Below the pieces are notes generated by a model, which worked only from the letters and a program-made list of their open reading frames with translations, was not told the origin of the DNA and searched no databases. Position numbers and translations under genes: made by a program. From assembly GCF_019303475.1 (NCBI RefSeq), contig NZ_JABLSI010000005.1, positions 62,001 through 126,000 of the forward strand: a stretch of 64,000 bases of DNA. Direction: 5' to 3'. Positions 51,959 through 60,133 of this stretch are shown here, piece after piece (the stretch's first letter is position 1; every line of letters starts with the position of its first letter). The DNA is from Streptomyces sp. JJ38. GTDB lineage: Bacteria > Actinomycetota > Actinomycetes > Streptomycetales > Streptomycetaceae.

Positions 51959-52744
51959 GTGAGCTTGAGGATCGTTGTCTGTGTGAAGTACGTGCCCGAC
52001 GCCACCGGCGACCGGCACTTCGCCGAGGACCTGACCACCGACCGTGACGCGGTGGACGGTCTGCTCTCGGAGCTCGACGAGTACGCCGTCGAGCAGGCGC
52101 TGCAGATCGCCGAGGACGCCGACGACGCCGAGGTCACGGTCGTCACGGTCGGTCCCGAGGACGCCAACGACGCGCTGCGCAAGGCGCTGTCCATGGGCGC
52201 CGACAAGGCCGTCCACGTCGAGGACGACGACCTGCACGGCACCGACGCCATGGGTACCTCCCTGGTGCTGGCCAAGGCCATCGAGCACACCGGGTACGAC
52301 CTGGTGATCTGCGGTATGGCCTCCACCGACGGCACGATGGGCGTGCTGCCCGCGCTGCTGGCCGAGCGCCTGGGCGTGCCGCAGGTCACGCTGCTGTCCG
52401 AGATCTCCGTGGCCGACGGCAAGGTGAGCGGGCGCCGCGACGGCGACGCCGCCACCGAGCAGCTCGAGGCCGCGCTCCCGGCCGTCGCGTCGGTCACCGA
52501 CCAGTCCGGCGAGGCCCGGTACCCCTCCTTCAAGGGCATCATGGCCGCCAAGAAGAAGCCGGTGGAGTCCCTGGACCTGGACGACCTCGACATCGAGGCC
52601 GAGGAGGTCGGCCTGGAGGGCGCCTGGACGAAGGTCGACGAGGCCGCCGCGCGCCCGGCCCGCACCGCCGGCACCGTCGTGAAGGACGAGGGCGAGGGCG
52701 GCAAGCAGCTCGCCGAGTTCCTCGCGGGCCAGAAGTTCATCTGA
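51959..52744 (+). CDS. etfB: Electron transfer flavoprotein, beta subunit
   Basis: A 261-residue EtfB/FixA. It opens SLRIVVCVKYVPDATGD, has DEYAVEQALQIAEDADDAEV and SMGADKAVHVEDDDL, and the signature ATDGTMGVLPALLAERLGVP-like segment GMASTDGTMGVLPALLAERL. It forms a heterodimer with EtfA, taking electrons from acyl-CoA and other dehydrogenases. GTG start after AGGAGAGCC. It is followed by etfA after 49 bases. Confidence 0.95.
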   Translation: MSLRIVVCVKYVPDATGDRHFAEDLTTDRDAVDGLLSELDEYAVEQALQIAEDADDAEVTVVTVGPEDANDALRKALSMGADKAVHVEDDDLHGTDAMGTSLVLAKAIEHTGYDLVICGMASTDGTMGVLPALLAERLGVPQVTLLSEISVADGKVSGRRDGDAATEQLEAALPAVASVTDQSGEARYPSFKGIMAAKKKPVESLDLDDLDIEAEEVGLEGAWTKVDEAAARPARTAGTVVKDEGEGGKQLAEFLAGQKFI

Positions 52745-52793
52745 GCCGCGCAGCCCGCCCCCAAGCCCGCACATTCCTCGCAGGAGCAATCCC

Positions 52794-53756
52794 ATGGCTG
52801 AAGTCCTTGTCTACGTCGACCACGTGGACGGCGCCGTCCGCAAGCCCACCCTGGAGCTGCTGACCCTGGCCCGCCGCATCGGCGAGCCGGTCGCCGTCCA
52901 CCTCGGCGGCGGTGCCGACGCCGCCGCCCCGACCCTCGCCGAGTACGGTGCGGTGAAGGTCCTGGCCGCCGACGCCCCCGAGTTCGCCGACTACCTCGTC
53001 GTGCCCAAGGTGGACGCGCTGCAGGCCGCGTGCGAGGCCGTCTCGCCCGCCGCCGTGCTGCTGCCGTCCTCCGCCGAGGGCAAGGAGATCGGTGCCCGCC
53101 TGGCGCTGCGCCTGGGTTCCGGCATCATCACCGACGCGGTGGACCTGGAGGCCGGTGACGAGGGCCCGGTGGCCACGCAGTCCGTGTTCGCCGCCGCCTT
53201 CACCACCAAGTCCCGTGTGTCCAAGGGCACCCCGGTCATCACCGTCAAGCCCAACTCGGCGGCCCCCGAGGCCGCCGCCGCGGCCGGTGCGGTCGAGCAG
53301 CTCTCTGTCTCCTTCGGCGAGCTGGCCACCGGTACCAAGGTCGTCTCGCGCACGCAGCGCGAGTCCTCCGGCCGCCCCGAGCTGACCGAGGCCGCGATCG
53401 TCGTCTCCGGCGGCCGTGGTGTCGGCGGCGCGGAGAACTTCAACGTCGTGGAGGCGCTGGCCGACTCCCTCGGTGCCGCCGTCGGCGCCTCGCGCGCCGC
53501 CGTCGACGCCGGCTGGTACCCGCACACCAGCCAGGTCGGCCAGACCGGCAAGACCGTCTCGCCGCAGCTCTACATCGCGGCCGGCATCTCCGGCGCGATC
53601 CAGCACCGGGCCGGCATGCAGACGTCGAAGACGATCGTCGCCGTCAACAAGGACGCCGAGGCCCCGATCTTCGACCTGGTGGACTACGGCGTCGTCGGCG
53701 ACCTCTTCGAGGTCGTCCCGCAGCTCACCGAGGAGGTCAAGTCCCGCAAGGGCTGA
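52794..53756 (+). CDS. etfA: Electron transfer flavoprotein, alpha subunit
   Basis: A 320-residue EtfA/FixB. The FAD-binding C-terminal part includes [60 protein letters not shown] and [20 protein letters not shown]. It passes electrons on to the membrane ETF:quinone oxidoreductase, not present in this window. ATG after GCAGGAGCAA. A very strong palindromic terminator follows. Confidence 0.96.
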   Translation: MAEVLVYVDHVDGAVRKPTLELLTLARRIGEPVAVHLGGGADAAAPTLAEYGAVKVLAADAPEFADYLVVPKVDALQAACEAVSPAAVLLPSSAEGKEIGARLALRLGSGIITDAVDLEAGDEGPVATQSVFAAAFTTKSRVSKGTPVITVKPNSAAPEAAAAAGAVEQLSVSFGELATGTKVVSRTQRESSGRPELTEAAIVVSGGRGVGGAENFNVVEALADSLGAAVGASRAAVDAGWYPHTSQVGQTGKTVSPQLYIAAGISGAIQHRAGMQTSKTIVAVNKDAEAPIFDLVDYGVVGDLFEVVPQLTEEVKSRKG

Positions 53757-53771
53757 CCCCCTCCGAGGCCG

Positions 53772-53815
53772 ACGGCCGGGGCCCGCGTGGTGTACACCAC
53801 GCGGGCCCCGGCCGT
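53772..53815. terminator. Perfect 44-base palindrome, etfBA terminator
   Basis: All 44 bases are self-complementary with the centre GTGTACAC. It begins 16 bases after the etfA stop and is followed by TTTC. In RNA it forms a 20-pair GC hairpin, strong enough to stop transcription from both directions. Confidence 0.88.
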
Positions 53816-53846
53816 TTCGCGCACCCGCCCGCCTGCCGGGCGGGTG

Positions 53847-53901
53847 TTGACGTACGGGGAGGGGGAGGCATAGCGTCCCCATCACTTCAACGTTTTGTTG
53901 A
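53847..53901 (+). promoter_or_regulatory. Promoter and downstream operator of the HpcH-like gene
   Basis: TTGACG (53847-53852), an 18-base spacer and TAGCGT (53871-53876) give a likely promoter. A palindrome TCAAC GTTTT GTTGA (53887-53901) lies just beyond the predicted start, where a bound repressor would block transcription. Confidence 0.55.
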
Positions 53902-53953
53902 TTGTGGGTGTGTGCGGCCGCCGTCCGGTGGCCGGGAAGCAGAGGGAGTGCAG

Positions 53954-55285
53954 ATGACGCAGGGCCGACCGGAGGCGAACGGCACCCAGGCGGCGGTCAC
54001 CACGACGTTCGCGGGCGGCGTGGCGGAGCGGATCGGGGCCTCGCTGGCCGCCGTCGACGCCGAGCTGGACCGGCGCTACCCCGGCGACCCCGGCACCCGT
54101 CAGCCCGTCCACACCGTCTACGTCCCCGGTGACGTCTTCGCCGCCGACACAGTCCGCTCATGGGGCGACCAGGCCCTGGCGCTCCTGGACGAGCACGCGC
54201 CGGACGCCGGGTCGCTGGGCGCCGTCCTCGGACTGGACGACGCCCTCGCCGAGGGCGTCCACGACCGGGTGCGCGCCAAGCTGCGCCGGGAGCCGGTCGA
54301 GGACCTGCGCATCGACTTCGAGGACGGCTACGGCAACCGGCCCGACGCCGAGGAGGACGCCGCGGCCGCCCGCGCCGCCCGGCTGGTCACCGAGGCCTTC
54401 GCCGACGGCGAGCCCTCCCGGGTGCCGCCCTTCCTCGGCATCCGGCTCAAGTGCATGGAGGCCGCGGTGCGCGACCGCGGCATCCGCACTCTGGACATCT
54501 TCCTCACCGGGCTCATGGACGCCGGGTCCCTGCCCGAGGGGCTGGTCCTCACCCTGCCGAAGGTGACGTACGCCGAGCAGGTCACCGCCATGGTGCGGCT
54601 GTGCGAGGAGTTCGAGAAGGCGCGGGACCTCGCGCCCGGGCGGATCGGGTTCGAGATCCAGATCGAGACCAGCCAGTCCATCCTGGGCGCCGACGGGCGG
54701 GCCACCGTGGCCCGCATGATCGACGCCGCCGAGGGCCGGGCCACCGGCCTGCACTACGGCACCTTCGACTACAGCGCCTGCTGTGGTGTGAGCGCCGCCC
54801 ACCAGTCCCTGGACCACCCCGTGGCCGACCACGCCAAGGCCGTCATGCAGGTGGCCGCGGCCGGCACCGGCGTGCGGCTGTCCGACGGCTCCACCAACGT
54901 CCTGCCCGTCGGCCCCGCCGAGCAGGTGCACGCCGCCTGGCGGCTCCACCACGACCTCGTCCGCCGCTCCCTGGCCCGCGCCTACTACCAGGGCTGGGAC
55001 ATGCACCCCGGTCACCTGCCGACGCGCTACGCGGCCGTCTACGCGTTCTACCGCGAGGGCTACGAGCGGGCCGCCGCCCGCATCGCCGCCTATGCCGGCA
55101 ACGCCGGCGGCTCGGTCATGGACGAGCCGGCCACCGCCAAGGCCCTGGCCGGTTACCTCCTGCGCGGCCTGGACTGCGGCGCTCTGGGTGACGACGAGGT
55201 CGCGGCGGCCACCGGGCTGACCCGCTCCGACCTGGAGGGCTTCGCCTCGCCGCGGCGCAGCGCGCTCACCGTCTCGGCGAACTGA
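53954..55285 (+). CDS. HpcH/HpaI aldolase-citrate lyase-like protein (DUF6986)
   Basis: A 443-residue TIM-barrel lyase of the citrate lyase beta/malyl-CoA type. It has VEDLRIDFEDGYGNRPDAEE (acid metal ligands), FLGIRLKCMEAAVRDRGI, IGFEIQIETSQSILGADG and HYGTFDYSACCGVSAAHQSL. It is longer than usual HpcH enzymes and matches what I believe is family DUF6986. In relatives it appears near purine/glyoxylate genes; a glyoxylate-forming or -using reaction is likely but not proven. ATG after AGAGGGAG. Confidence 0.75.
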   Translation: MTQGRPEANGTQAAVTTTFAGGVAERIGASLAAVDAELDRRYPGDPGTRQPVHTVYVPGDVFAADTVRSWGDQALALLDEHAPDAGSLGAVLGLDDALAEGVHDRVRAKLRREPVEDLRIDFEDGYGNRPDAEEDAAAARAARLVTEAFADGEPSRVPPFLGIRLKCMEAAVRDRGIRTLDIFLTGLMDAGSLPEGLVLTLPKVTYAEQVTAMVRLCEEFEKARDLAPGRIGFEIQIETSQSILGADGRATVARMIDAAEGRATGLHYGTFDYSACCGVSAAHQSLDHPVADHAKAVMQVAAAGTGVRLSDGSTNVLPVGPAEQVHAAWRLHHDLVRRSLARAYYQGWDMHPGHLPTRYAAVYAFYREGYERAAARIAAYAGNAGGSVMDEPATAKALAGYLLRGLDCGALGDDEVAAATGLTRSDLEGFASPRRSALTVSAN

Positions 55286-55304
55286 CCGTTCCCCGCGCCT
55301 CCTT

Positions 55305-55329
55305 GGGCCCGGCCGTGTGGTGCGGCCGG
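55305..55329 (+). terminator. Hairpin after the HpcH-like gene
   Basis: GCCCGGCCG (55305-55313) and CGGCCGGGC (55321-55329) pair perfectly over nine bases with a 7-base loop. It lies 19 bases after the stop. Confidence 0.8.
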
Positions 55330-55447
55330 GCTGTACAAGCCGCGAGCGGCGGGTGACCATACCCGCCGACGGGCCGCGGTACGCGACGCGTTTCCCGGGT
55401 GGGCCGAACCGGGCACGGAAGCAGGGGGGCGATGAGGAGGGGGACGC

Positions 55448-56470
55448 GTGATCGTCTGGTTGAACGGCGCGGTCGGCGCCGGCAAGACCACCGCTGCCCG
55501 GGAGCTGCTGCGGCTGCTTCCCGGCAGCAGCCTGTTCGACCCGGAGCTCGTGGGCGCCCAGCTGCGGGCGCTGCTGCCGGGGGAGCGGGCGTCCGGGGGG
55601 TCGGGGTGCCACGAGCTGGCCGGCTGGCGGCGTCTGGTGGTGGAGACGGCTGCCGCACTGCTCGGGGAGGTGCCCGGCCCGTTGATCACCCCCATGGCGC
55701 TGCTGCGCCAGGAGCACCGGGACGAGATCTTCGGGGGGCTCGCCTCCCGCCGTATCCCGGTGCGCCACTTCCTCCTCGACGTCGATGAAACGATCCTCCG
55801 CAGTCGTCTCGCCGACCGCACGGCACCCGGCGCGGACCGTGGACACCACGCCCGGAGGGAGCGGGAACTCACCGCCTACCGGCGGGCCCGCGCCTGGCTG
55901 GCCGCTGACGCCCACACCGTGGACGCCAGTGCCCTGACGCCGCGCCAGACGGCGGAGCAGGTGGCCAAGGCGGTCCAGGACGGCGCCGGCGCGTGCGAGA
56001 TCGTCCAGACCCCGGAACCCACGGGCGAGACCGTGGCCGCCGGGGTCCTGCTCTTCGACGAGCGGGACCGGGTGCTGCTCGTCGACCCCACCTACAAGCC
56101 GGGCTGGGAGTTCCCCGGCGGCGTCGTCGAGCCGGGTGAGGCCCCGGCCCGGGCCGGGGTGCGGGAGGTCGCCGAGGAGCTGGGCCTGCGCCTGACGGAG
56201 GCGCCCAGGCTGCTCGTCGTGGACTGGGAGCCGCCAGCGCCGCCGGCCTACGGCGGGCTGCGGCTGCTCTTCGACGGCGGCCGTCTGGAACAGGCCGCCG
56301 CCCGCGGACTGCTGTTGCCCGGAGCCGAGCTGCGGGGCTGGCGCTTCGTCTCCGAGGACGAGGCCGCGCGGCTGCTCCCGCCGGTGCGGCTGGAGCGGCT
56401 GCGCTGGGCGCTGCGCGCCCGGGCCCGCGGGCGCCCGCTGAACCTCGAAGCGGGCGTCCCGGTCGGCTGA
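55448..56470 (+). CDS. TmrB-like ATPase fused to a Nudix hydrolase
   Basis: A 340-residue two-domain protein. Domain 1 (about 1-175) opens MIVWLNGAVGAGKTTAARE, a P-loop like that of Bacillus TmrB (tunicamycin resistance), with SLFDPELVGAQLRALLP next. Domain 2 (about 197-330) is a Nudix hydrolase whose box GGVVEPGEAPARAGVREVAE starts near residue 222 and is complete. The two could bind and then cleave the same nucleotide-linked compound. GTG start after a GGAGG site. No resistance or biosynthesis genes are adjacent. Confidence 0.85.
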   Translation: MIVWLNGAVGAGKTTAARELLRLLPGSSLFDPELVGAQLRALLPGERASGGSGCHELAGWRRLVVETAAALLGEVPGPLITPMALLRQEHRDEIFGGLASRRIPVRHFLLDVDETILRSRLADRTAPGADRGHHARRERELTAYRRARAWLAADAHTVDASALTPRQTAEQVAKAVQDGAGACEIVQTPEPTGETVAAGVLLFDERDRVLLVDPTYKPGWEFPGGVVEPGEAPARAGVREVAEELGLRLTEAPRLLVVDWEPPAPPAYGGLRLLFDGGRLEQAAARGLLLPGAELRGWRFVSEDEAARLLPPVRLERLRWALRARARGRPLNLEAGVPVG

Positions 56471-56479
56471 GCGCCCAAG

Positions 56480-56527
56480 GCCGTGCACGGCGCCGTGCCC
56501 GAAGCCGTGCACGGCGCCGGGCACGGC
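56480..56527. terminator. Bidirectional terminator made of a repeated element
   Basis: GCCGTGCCC (56492-56500) and GGGCACGGC (56519-56527) can pair as a stem. A 16-base repeat (GCCGTGCACGGCGCCG) occurs at 56480-56495 and 56504-56519 with a 24-base period, each copy itself nearly palindromic. It sits between two convergent genes. Confidence 0.7.
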
Positions 56528-57985
56528 TCAGCCGGCGGACGGGCCCCGGTGGCGCTCGGCGTACTTGCGCAGGAAGAGCGCCTCCACCACCGACATGCGG
56601 CGCAGTTCGTCGGGCGACACGCTCTCGTTGACGGCGTGGATCTGCGCCTCCGGCTCGCTCAGCCCGGTCAGGAGGATCTCCGCCTCGGGGTAGAGCGCGG
56701 CGAGCGTGTTGCACAGCGGGATGGAGCCGCCCATGCCCGCCACGGCCATCTCGGCCCCGTCGTACGCCTCGGCCATCGCCTCGCGCATGGCCGTGTAGGC
56801 GGGGCTGGCGGTGTCGGCGCTGAAGGGCTGGCCCTCGCCGACCTGCTCCACGCTCACCCGGGCGCCCCACGGCGCCCGCTTGCGCAGGTGCTCGGCGAGT
56901 AGCCGGTTCGCCTCCACGGCGTCCGTGCCCGGCGGGATGCGCAGGCTCACCACGGCGCGGGCGCTCGCCTGCACCGAGGGCGTGGCGCCGACGACGGGCG
57001 GGCAGTCGATGCCCAGCACGGTGACCGCCGGGCGGGCCCACAGCCGGTCCGAGACCGTACCGGAGCCGATCAGCCCGACGCCGTCGAGCACCCGGGCGTC
57101 CCGGCGGAAGTCCTCCTCGGGGTACTGCAGGCCCTCCCACACGGCGTCGGACGCGAGCCCGTCCACGGAGGTCGAGCCGTCCTCGGCCCGCAGGGAGTCC
57201 AGTACGCGGATGAGCGCGCCCAGCGCGTCCGGCGCGGCACCGCCGAACTGCCCGGAGTGCAGGTTGCCCTCAAGCGTGTCCACCCGCACGCGCAGCAGCG
57301 TCATGCCGCGCAGCACGCTGGTGACCGTGGGCTGGCCGGCCCGGAAGTTCCCCGAGTCCCCGACGACGATCGCGTCGGCCGCCAGCAGCTCCGGGTGGGC
57401 CTCCGCGTAGTGCTCCAGCCCGCCGGTGCCCTGCTCCTCCGAACCCTCCACGATCATCTTGACGGTGACCGGGATCCCGCCGTGTTCCCGCAGCGCCCGC
57501 AGCGCGAGCAGATGCAGGACGAAGCCGCCCTTGCAGTCGGCGGTGCCCCGGCCGTACCAGCGGCCGTCCCGCTCGGTCAGTTCGAACGGGGGCGAGTCCC
57601 AGCCGGCGGGGTCCAGCGGCGGCTGGACGTCGTAGTGGGCGTAGAGCAGCACCGTGGGCGCGCCGACCGGGCCGGGCAGGAGCCCGTAGACCGAGCGCGT
57701 GCCGTCGGGCGTCTCCAGCTCGGCCACATCGGTGAACCCCTCGCCGCGCAGGGCGTCCGCGATCCATCGGGCGGCGCCGTGGCACTCGCTGACGGGGAAC
57801 TGCTCCGGGTCGGCCACGGACTGGAAGCGCACCAGCTCCGTGAGCTCCTCGCGGGCCCGCGGCAGCAGCGCGGCCACGGTGGCGGCGACGGCGCCGGGTG
57901 CGATGACGTCTGCCGGGCCGGTGGCGTGCCCGTCGGCCGGTGCGGTGGCGTCGTGCGCGGGGTCGTGCGCCGTCTCGTGCGCCAT
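56528..57985 (-). CDS. M20-family metallodipeptidase
   Basis: A 485-residue M20 peptidase. Zinc ligands and catalytic residues are in VLLYAHYDVQPPLDPAGW (His, Asp), GRGTADCKGGFVLHLLAL (Asp), VEGSEEQGTGGLEH (Glu-Glu), and the last His in HAVNESVSPDEL. A lid domain interrupts the catalytic domain around residues 230-340. The first 30 residues are His/Ala-rich and probably disordered. ATG after GGAGGAG. It cleaves dipeptides in the cytoplasm. Confidence 0.92.
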   Translation of the reverse strand: MAHETAHDPAHDATAPADGHATGPADVIAPGAVAATVAALLPRAREELTELVRFQSVADPEQFPVSECHGAARWIADALRGEGFTDVAELETPDGTRSVYGLLPGPVGAPTVLLYAHYDVQPPLDPAGWDSPPFELTERDGRWYGRGTADCKGGFVLHLLALRALREHGGIPVTVKMIVEGSEEQGTGGLEHYAEAHPELLAADAIVVGDSGNFRAGQPTVTSVLRGMTLLRVRVDTLEGNLHSGQFGGAAPDALGALIRVLDSLRAEDGSTSVDGLASDAVWEGLQYPEEDFRRDARVLDGVGLIGSGTVSDRLWARPAVTVLGIDCPPVVGATPSVQASARAVVSLRIPPGTDAVEANRLLAEHLRKRAPWGARVSVEQVGEGQPFSADTASPAYTAMREAMAEAYDGAEMAVAGMGGSIPLCNTLAALYPEAEILLTGLSEPEAQIHAVNESVSPDELRRMSVVEALFLRKYAERHRGPSAG

Positions 57986-58152
57986 GCGGGATGCTCCTCC
58001 TGGGGGACCGGGTGGGAGCCGGAGCGCGGGATCGCCGCACATCCGGCGGTACGGTGATCCTCCCATAGCACCTCGCCGTGATCTCTGGCCGTAGGATGCC
58101 GCAGGGGCCAGGCGCTTCCTGGCCGGTCGGTCGAGCGGGAGCAGAACAGATC

Positions 58153-59391
58153 GTGAGCAGCGAGAACACGCCCAGGGCAACCGACGCCAGCGGGAGTGAC
58201 GAGTGGGAGGCGGCCCCCGTGTGGGACGTGGTCGTCGTCGGCGCCGGCCCGGCGGGCGCCTCGGCGGCCCACGCGGCGGCCGTGACGGGCCGTCGCGTGC
58301 TGTTGCTGGAGAAGGCGGAGCTGCCGCGCTACAAGACGTGTGGCGGCGGCATCATCGGGCCGTCGCGCGACGCGCTGCCGCCCGGCGTCGAACTGCCCCT
58401 TCAGGACCGGGTGCACGCCGTGACGTTCTCCCTCGACGGCCGCTTCGCCCGGACCCGCCGCTCGCGCCGGATGCTCTTCGGGCTGGTGAACAGGCCGGAG
58501 TTCGACCAGGCGCTCGTCGAGGCGGCGCAGAAGGCGGGCGCCGAGCTGCGGACCGGGGTCACCGTCACCCGCGTGGAGCAGCACGGTCCCGCGGTCCCCG
58601 ACCGGCGCACGGTCGCGGTCGTCCTCTCCGGCGGGGAGACGGTGCTGGCCCGGGCGGTCGTCGGCGCGGACGGCAGCGCCAGCCGCATAGGAGGCCACGT
58701 CGGGGTGAAGATGGACCAGGTCGACCTGGGCCTGGAAGCGGAGATCCCGGTACCGGCCACCGTCGCCGAGGACTGGGCCGGGCGCGTCCTCATCGACTGG
58801 GGCCCCCTGCCCGGCTCGTACGGCTGGGTGTTCCCCAAGGGCGACACCCTCACCGTCGGCGTCATCTCGGCCCGCGGCGAGGGCGCGGCGACCAAGCGCT
58901 ACCTGGAGGACTTCATCGCCCGGCTCGGGCTGGCCGGTTTCGAGCCCGAGGTCTCCTCCGGGCACCTGACCCGCTGCCGGGCCGACGACTCCCCGCTGAC
59001 CCGGGGGCGGGTGCTCGTGTGCGGGGACGCCGCCGGGCTGCTGGAGCCCTGGACGCGCGAGGGCATCTCCTACGCCCTGCGGTCGGGCCGGCTGGCGGGG
59101 GAGTGGGCGGTGCGCATCGCGGAGGCGGCGGACGCGGTCGACGCGCGGCGCCAGGCGCTGAACTACGCCTTCGCGATCAAGTCGGGACTGGGCGTCGAGA
59201 TGGGAGTGGGGCGCCGGATGCACCAGGTGTTCTCCCGCCGCCCCGGGCTGCTGCACGCGACGCTGACGGGGTTCCGGCCGGCCTGGAACACGTTCGCCGG
59301 GATCACGCGCGGCTCGACGACGCTCGCCGAGATGATCCGCACCCATCCGCTGGCCCGTCGCGCCCTGACGGCCCTGGACCGCACGCCCTGA
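58153..59391 (+). CDS. Geranylgeranyl reductase-family FAD oxidoreductase
   Basis: A 412-residue flavoprotein. The FAD motif is VVVVGAGPAGASAAHAAAVT at about 26-45, followed by PRYKTCGGGIIGPSRDALP (the conserved CGGG of this group) and the C-terminal GRVLVCGDAAGLLEPWTREG. These enzymes reduce isoprenoid double bonds, for example in menaquinone or lipid side chains. GTG start behind GGGAG. It is divergent from the M20 gene. Confidence 0.88.
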   Translation: MSSENTPRATDASGSDEWEAAPVWDVVVVGAGPAGASAAHAAAVTGRRVLLLEKAELPRYKTCGGGIIGPSRDALPPGVELPLQDRVHAVTFSLDGRFARTRRSRRMLFGLVNRPEFDQALVEAAQKAGAELRTGVTVTRVEQHGPAVPDRRTVAVVLSGGETVLARAVVGADGSASRIGGHVGVKMDQVDLGLEAEIPVPATVAEDWAGRVLIDWGPLPGSYGWVFPKGDTLTVGVISARGEGAATKRYLEDFIARLGLAGFEPEVSSGHLTRCRADDSPLTRGRVLVCGDAAGLLEPWTREGISYALRSGRLAGEWAVRIAEAADAVDARRQALNYAFAIKSGLGVEMGVGRRMHQVFSRRPGLLHATLTGFRPAWNTFAGITRGSTTLAEMIRTHPLARRALTALDRTP

Positions 59392-59457
59392 GCCCTCCGG
59401 TCCCGCCCCGCGCGCCCGGGCCGCGGTGCTCCGGGACCCCGGCGCCGGGCGCGGTGG

Positions 59458-59967
59458 TCAGCGGTGGGCAGGGGCCGGCGGTCGCTCGCCGTCGCGGTCG
59501 GCCTCCCGCCGGTCGGGCTTGCGGCGGACGTAGAGCTGCTTGCGGACCTCGGCCACCGTGCTGCCGTCCTCGGCGGTGACCGTGCAGGTGAACCAGGGGA
59601 GGGCCTTGGCGCCACCGGCCGTGGCGGCCTTGATCTCGGCCAGCCGCCCGGGGTCGAGGACGAAGTCGGCGAAGACGTCGCCGCGGCCGGGCGCGACGAA
59701 GTCGATCTCGCTCGCCTTGTCCCAGACGATGTAGTCCCGGCCCAGTGCCGAGACGACCAGCAGGGCCCAGAACGGGTCGGTCATCGAGAAGAGCGAACCG
59801 CCGAAGTGGGTGCCGAAGTAGTTGCGGTTGAAGCGGCCGAGCCGCAGGCGTACCCGGGCGCTGCTCCAGTCGTCGGCGAGATGCAGGACTCGGATGCCGG
59901 CGAAGAGGAACGGCGGCCACAGGTTCATGCCGCGGCGCAGTGTGGCCGCACTCAGTCGTCGTGCCAT
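59458..59967 (-). CDS. DUF4442 hot-dog-fold protein
   Basis: A 169-residue hot-dog-fold protein resembling acyl-CoA thioesterases. It shows NLWPPFLFAGIRVLHLADDW, NRNYFGTHFGGSLFSMTDPF and WDKASEIDFVAPGRGDVFAD. Members of DUF4442 are thought to act on acyl-CoAs. The ATG follows a likely promoter by nine bases without a ribosome site, so the mRNA may be leaderless. A palindrome covers the -35 box. Confidence 0.82.
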   Translation of the reverse strand: MARRLSAATLRRGMNLWPPFLFAGIRVLHLADDWSSARVRLRLGRFNRNYFGTHFGGSLFSMTDPFWALLVVSALGRDYIVWDKASEIDFVAPGRGDVFADFVLDPGRLAEIKAATAGGAKALPWFTCTVTAEDGSTVAEVRKQLYVRRKPDRREADRDGERPPAPAHR

Positions 59968-59976
59968 GCGGTCAGG

Positions 59977-60006
59977 CTAACAGTCTTGTTACTCATCGGT
60001 AGCAAG
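59977..60006 (-). promoter_or_regulatory. DUF4442 promoter overlapped by a palindrome
   Basis: On the minus strand TTGCTA (60000-60005) and TGTTAG (59977-59982) are 17 bases apart. A 22-base imperfect inverted repeat (59985-60006; arms CTTGTTAC and GTAGCAAG, one mismatch) covers the -35 box, and TAAC N6 GTTA (59978-59991) covers the -10 region. This fits a TetR/FadR-like control of an acyl-CoA gene. Confidence 0.5.
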
Positions 60007-60118
60007 TGTGGTGCCGTCGGCGGCGAAGGTCACACCCCCGCCGGCGGGGCGCCTGGATGCGGTGGCGTCACGCCCCCTCGTCTGGCCAGTGGTCGCCACC
60101 CCCGCCTTTGTTTATGGA

Positions 60119-60133
60119 TCTGACAAAGTCAGA
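60119..60133 (+). promoter_or_regulatory. Palindrome directly before the ROK regulator start
   Basis: TCTGACAAAGTCAGA is a perfect 6-base inverted repeat with a 3-base centre and ends on the base before the ATG at 60134. It is well placed for autoregulation by the ROK protein. No ribosome site separates it from the start codon. Confidence 0.55.

Noticed and set aside
53912..53953. Upstream extension of the HpcH-like gene to 53912
   Set aside because: The extra residues are not conserved-looking and AGAGGGAG lies correctly ahead of the ATG at 53954.
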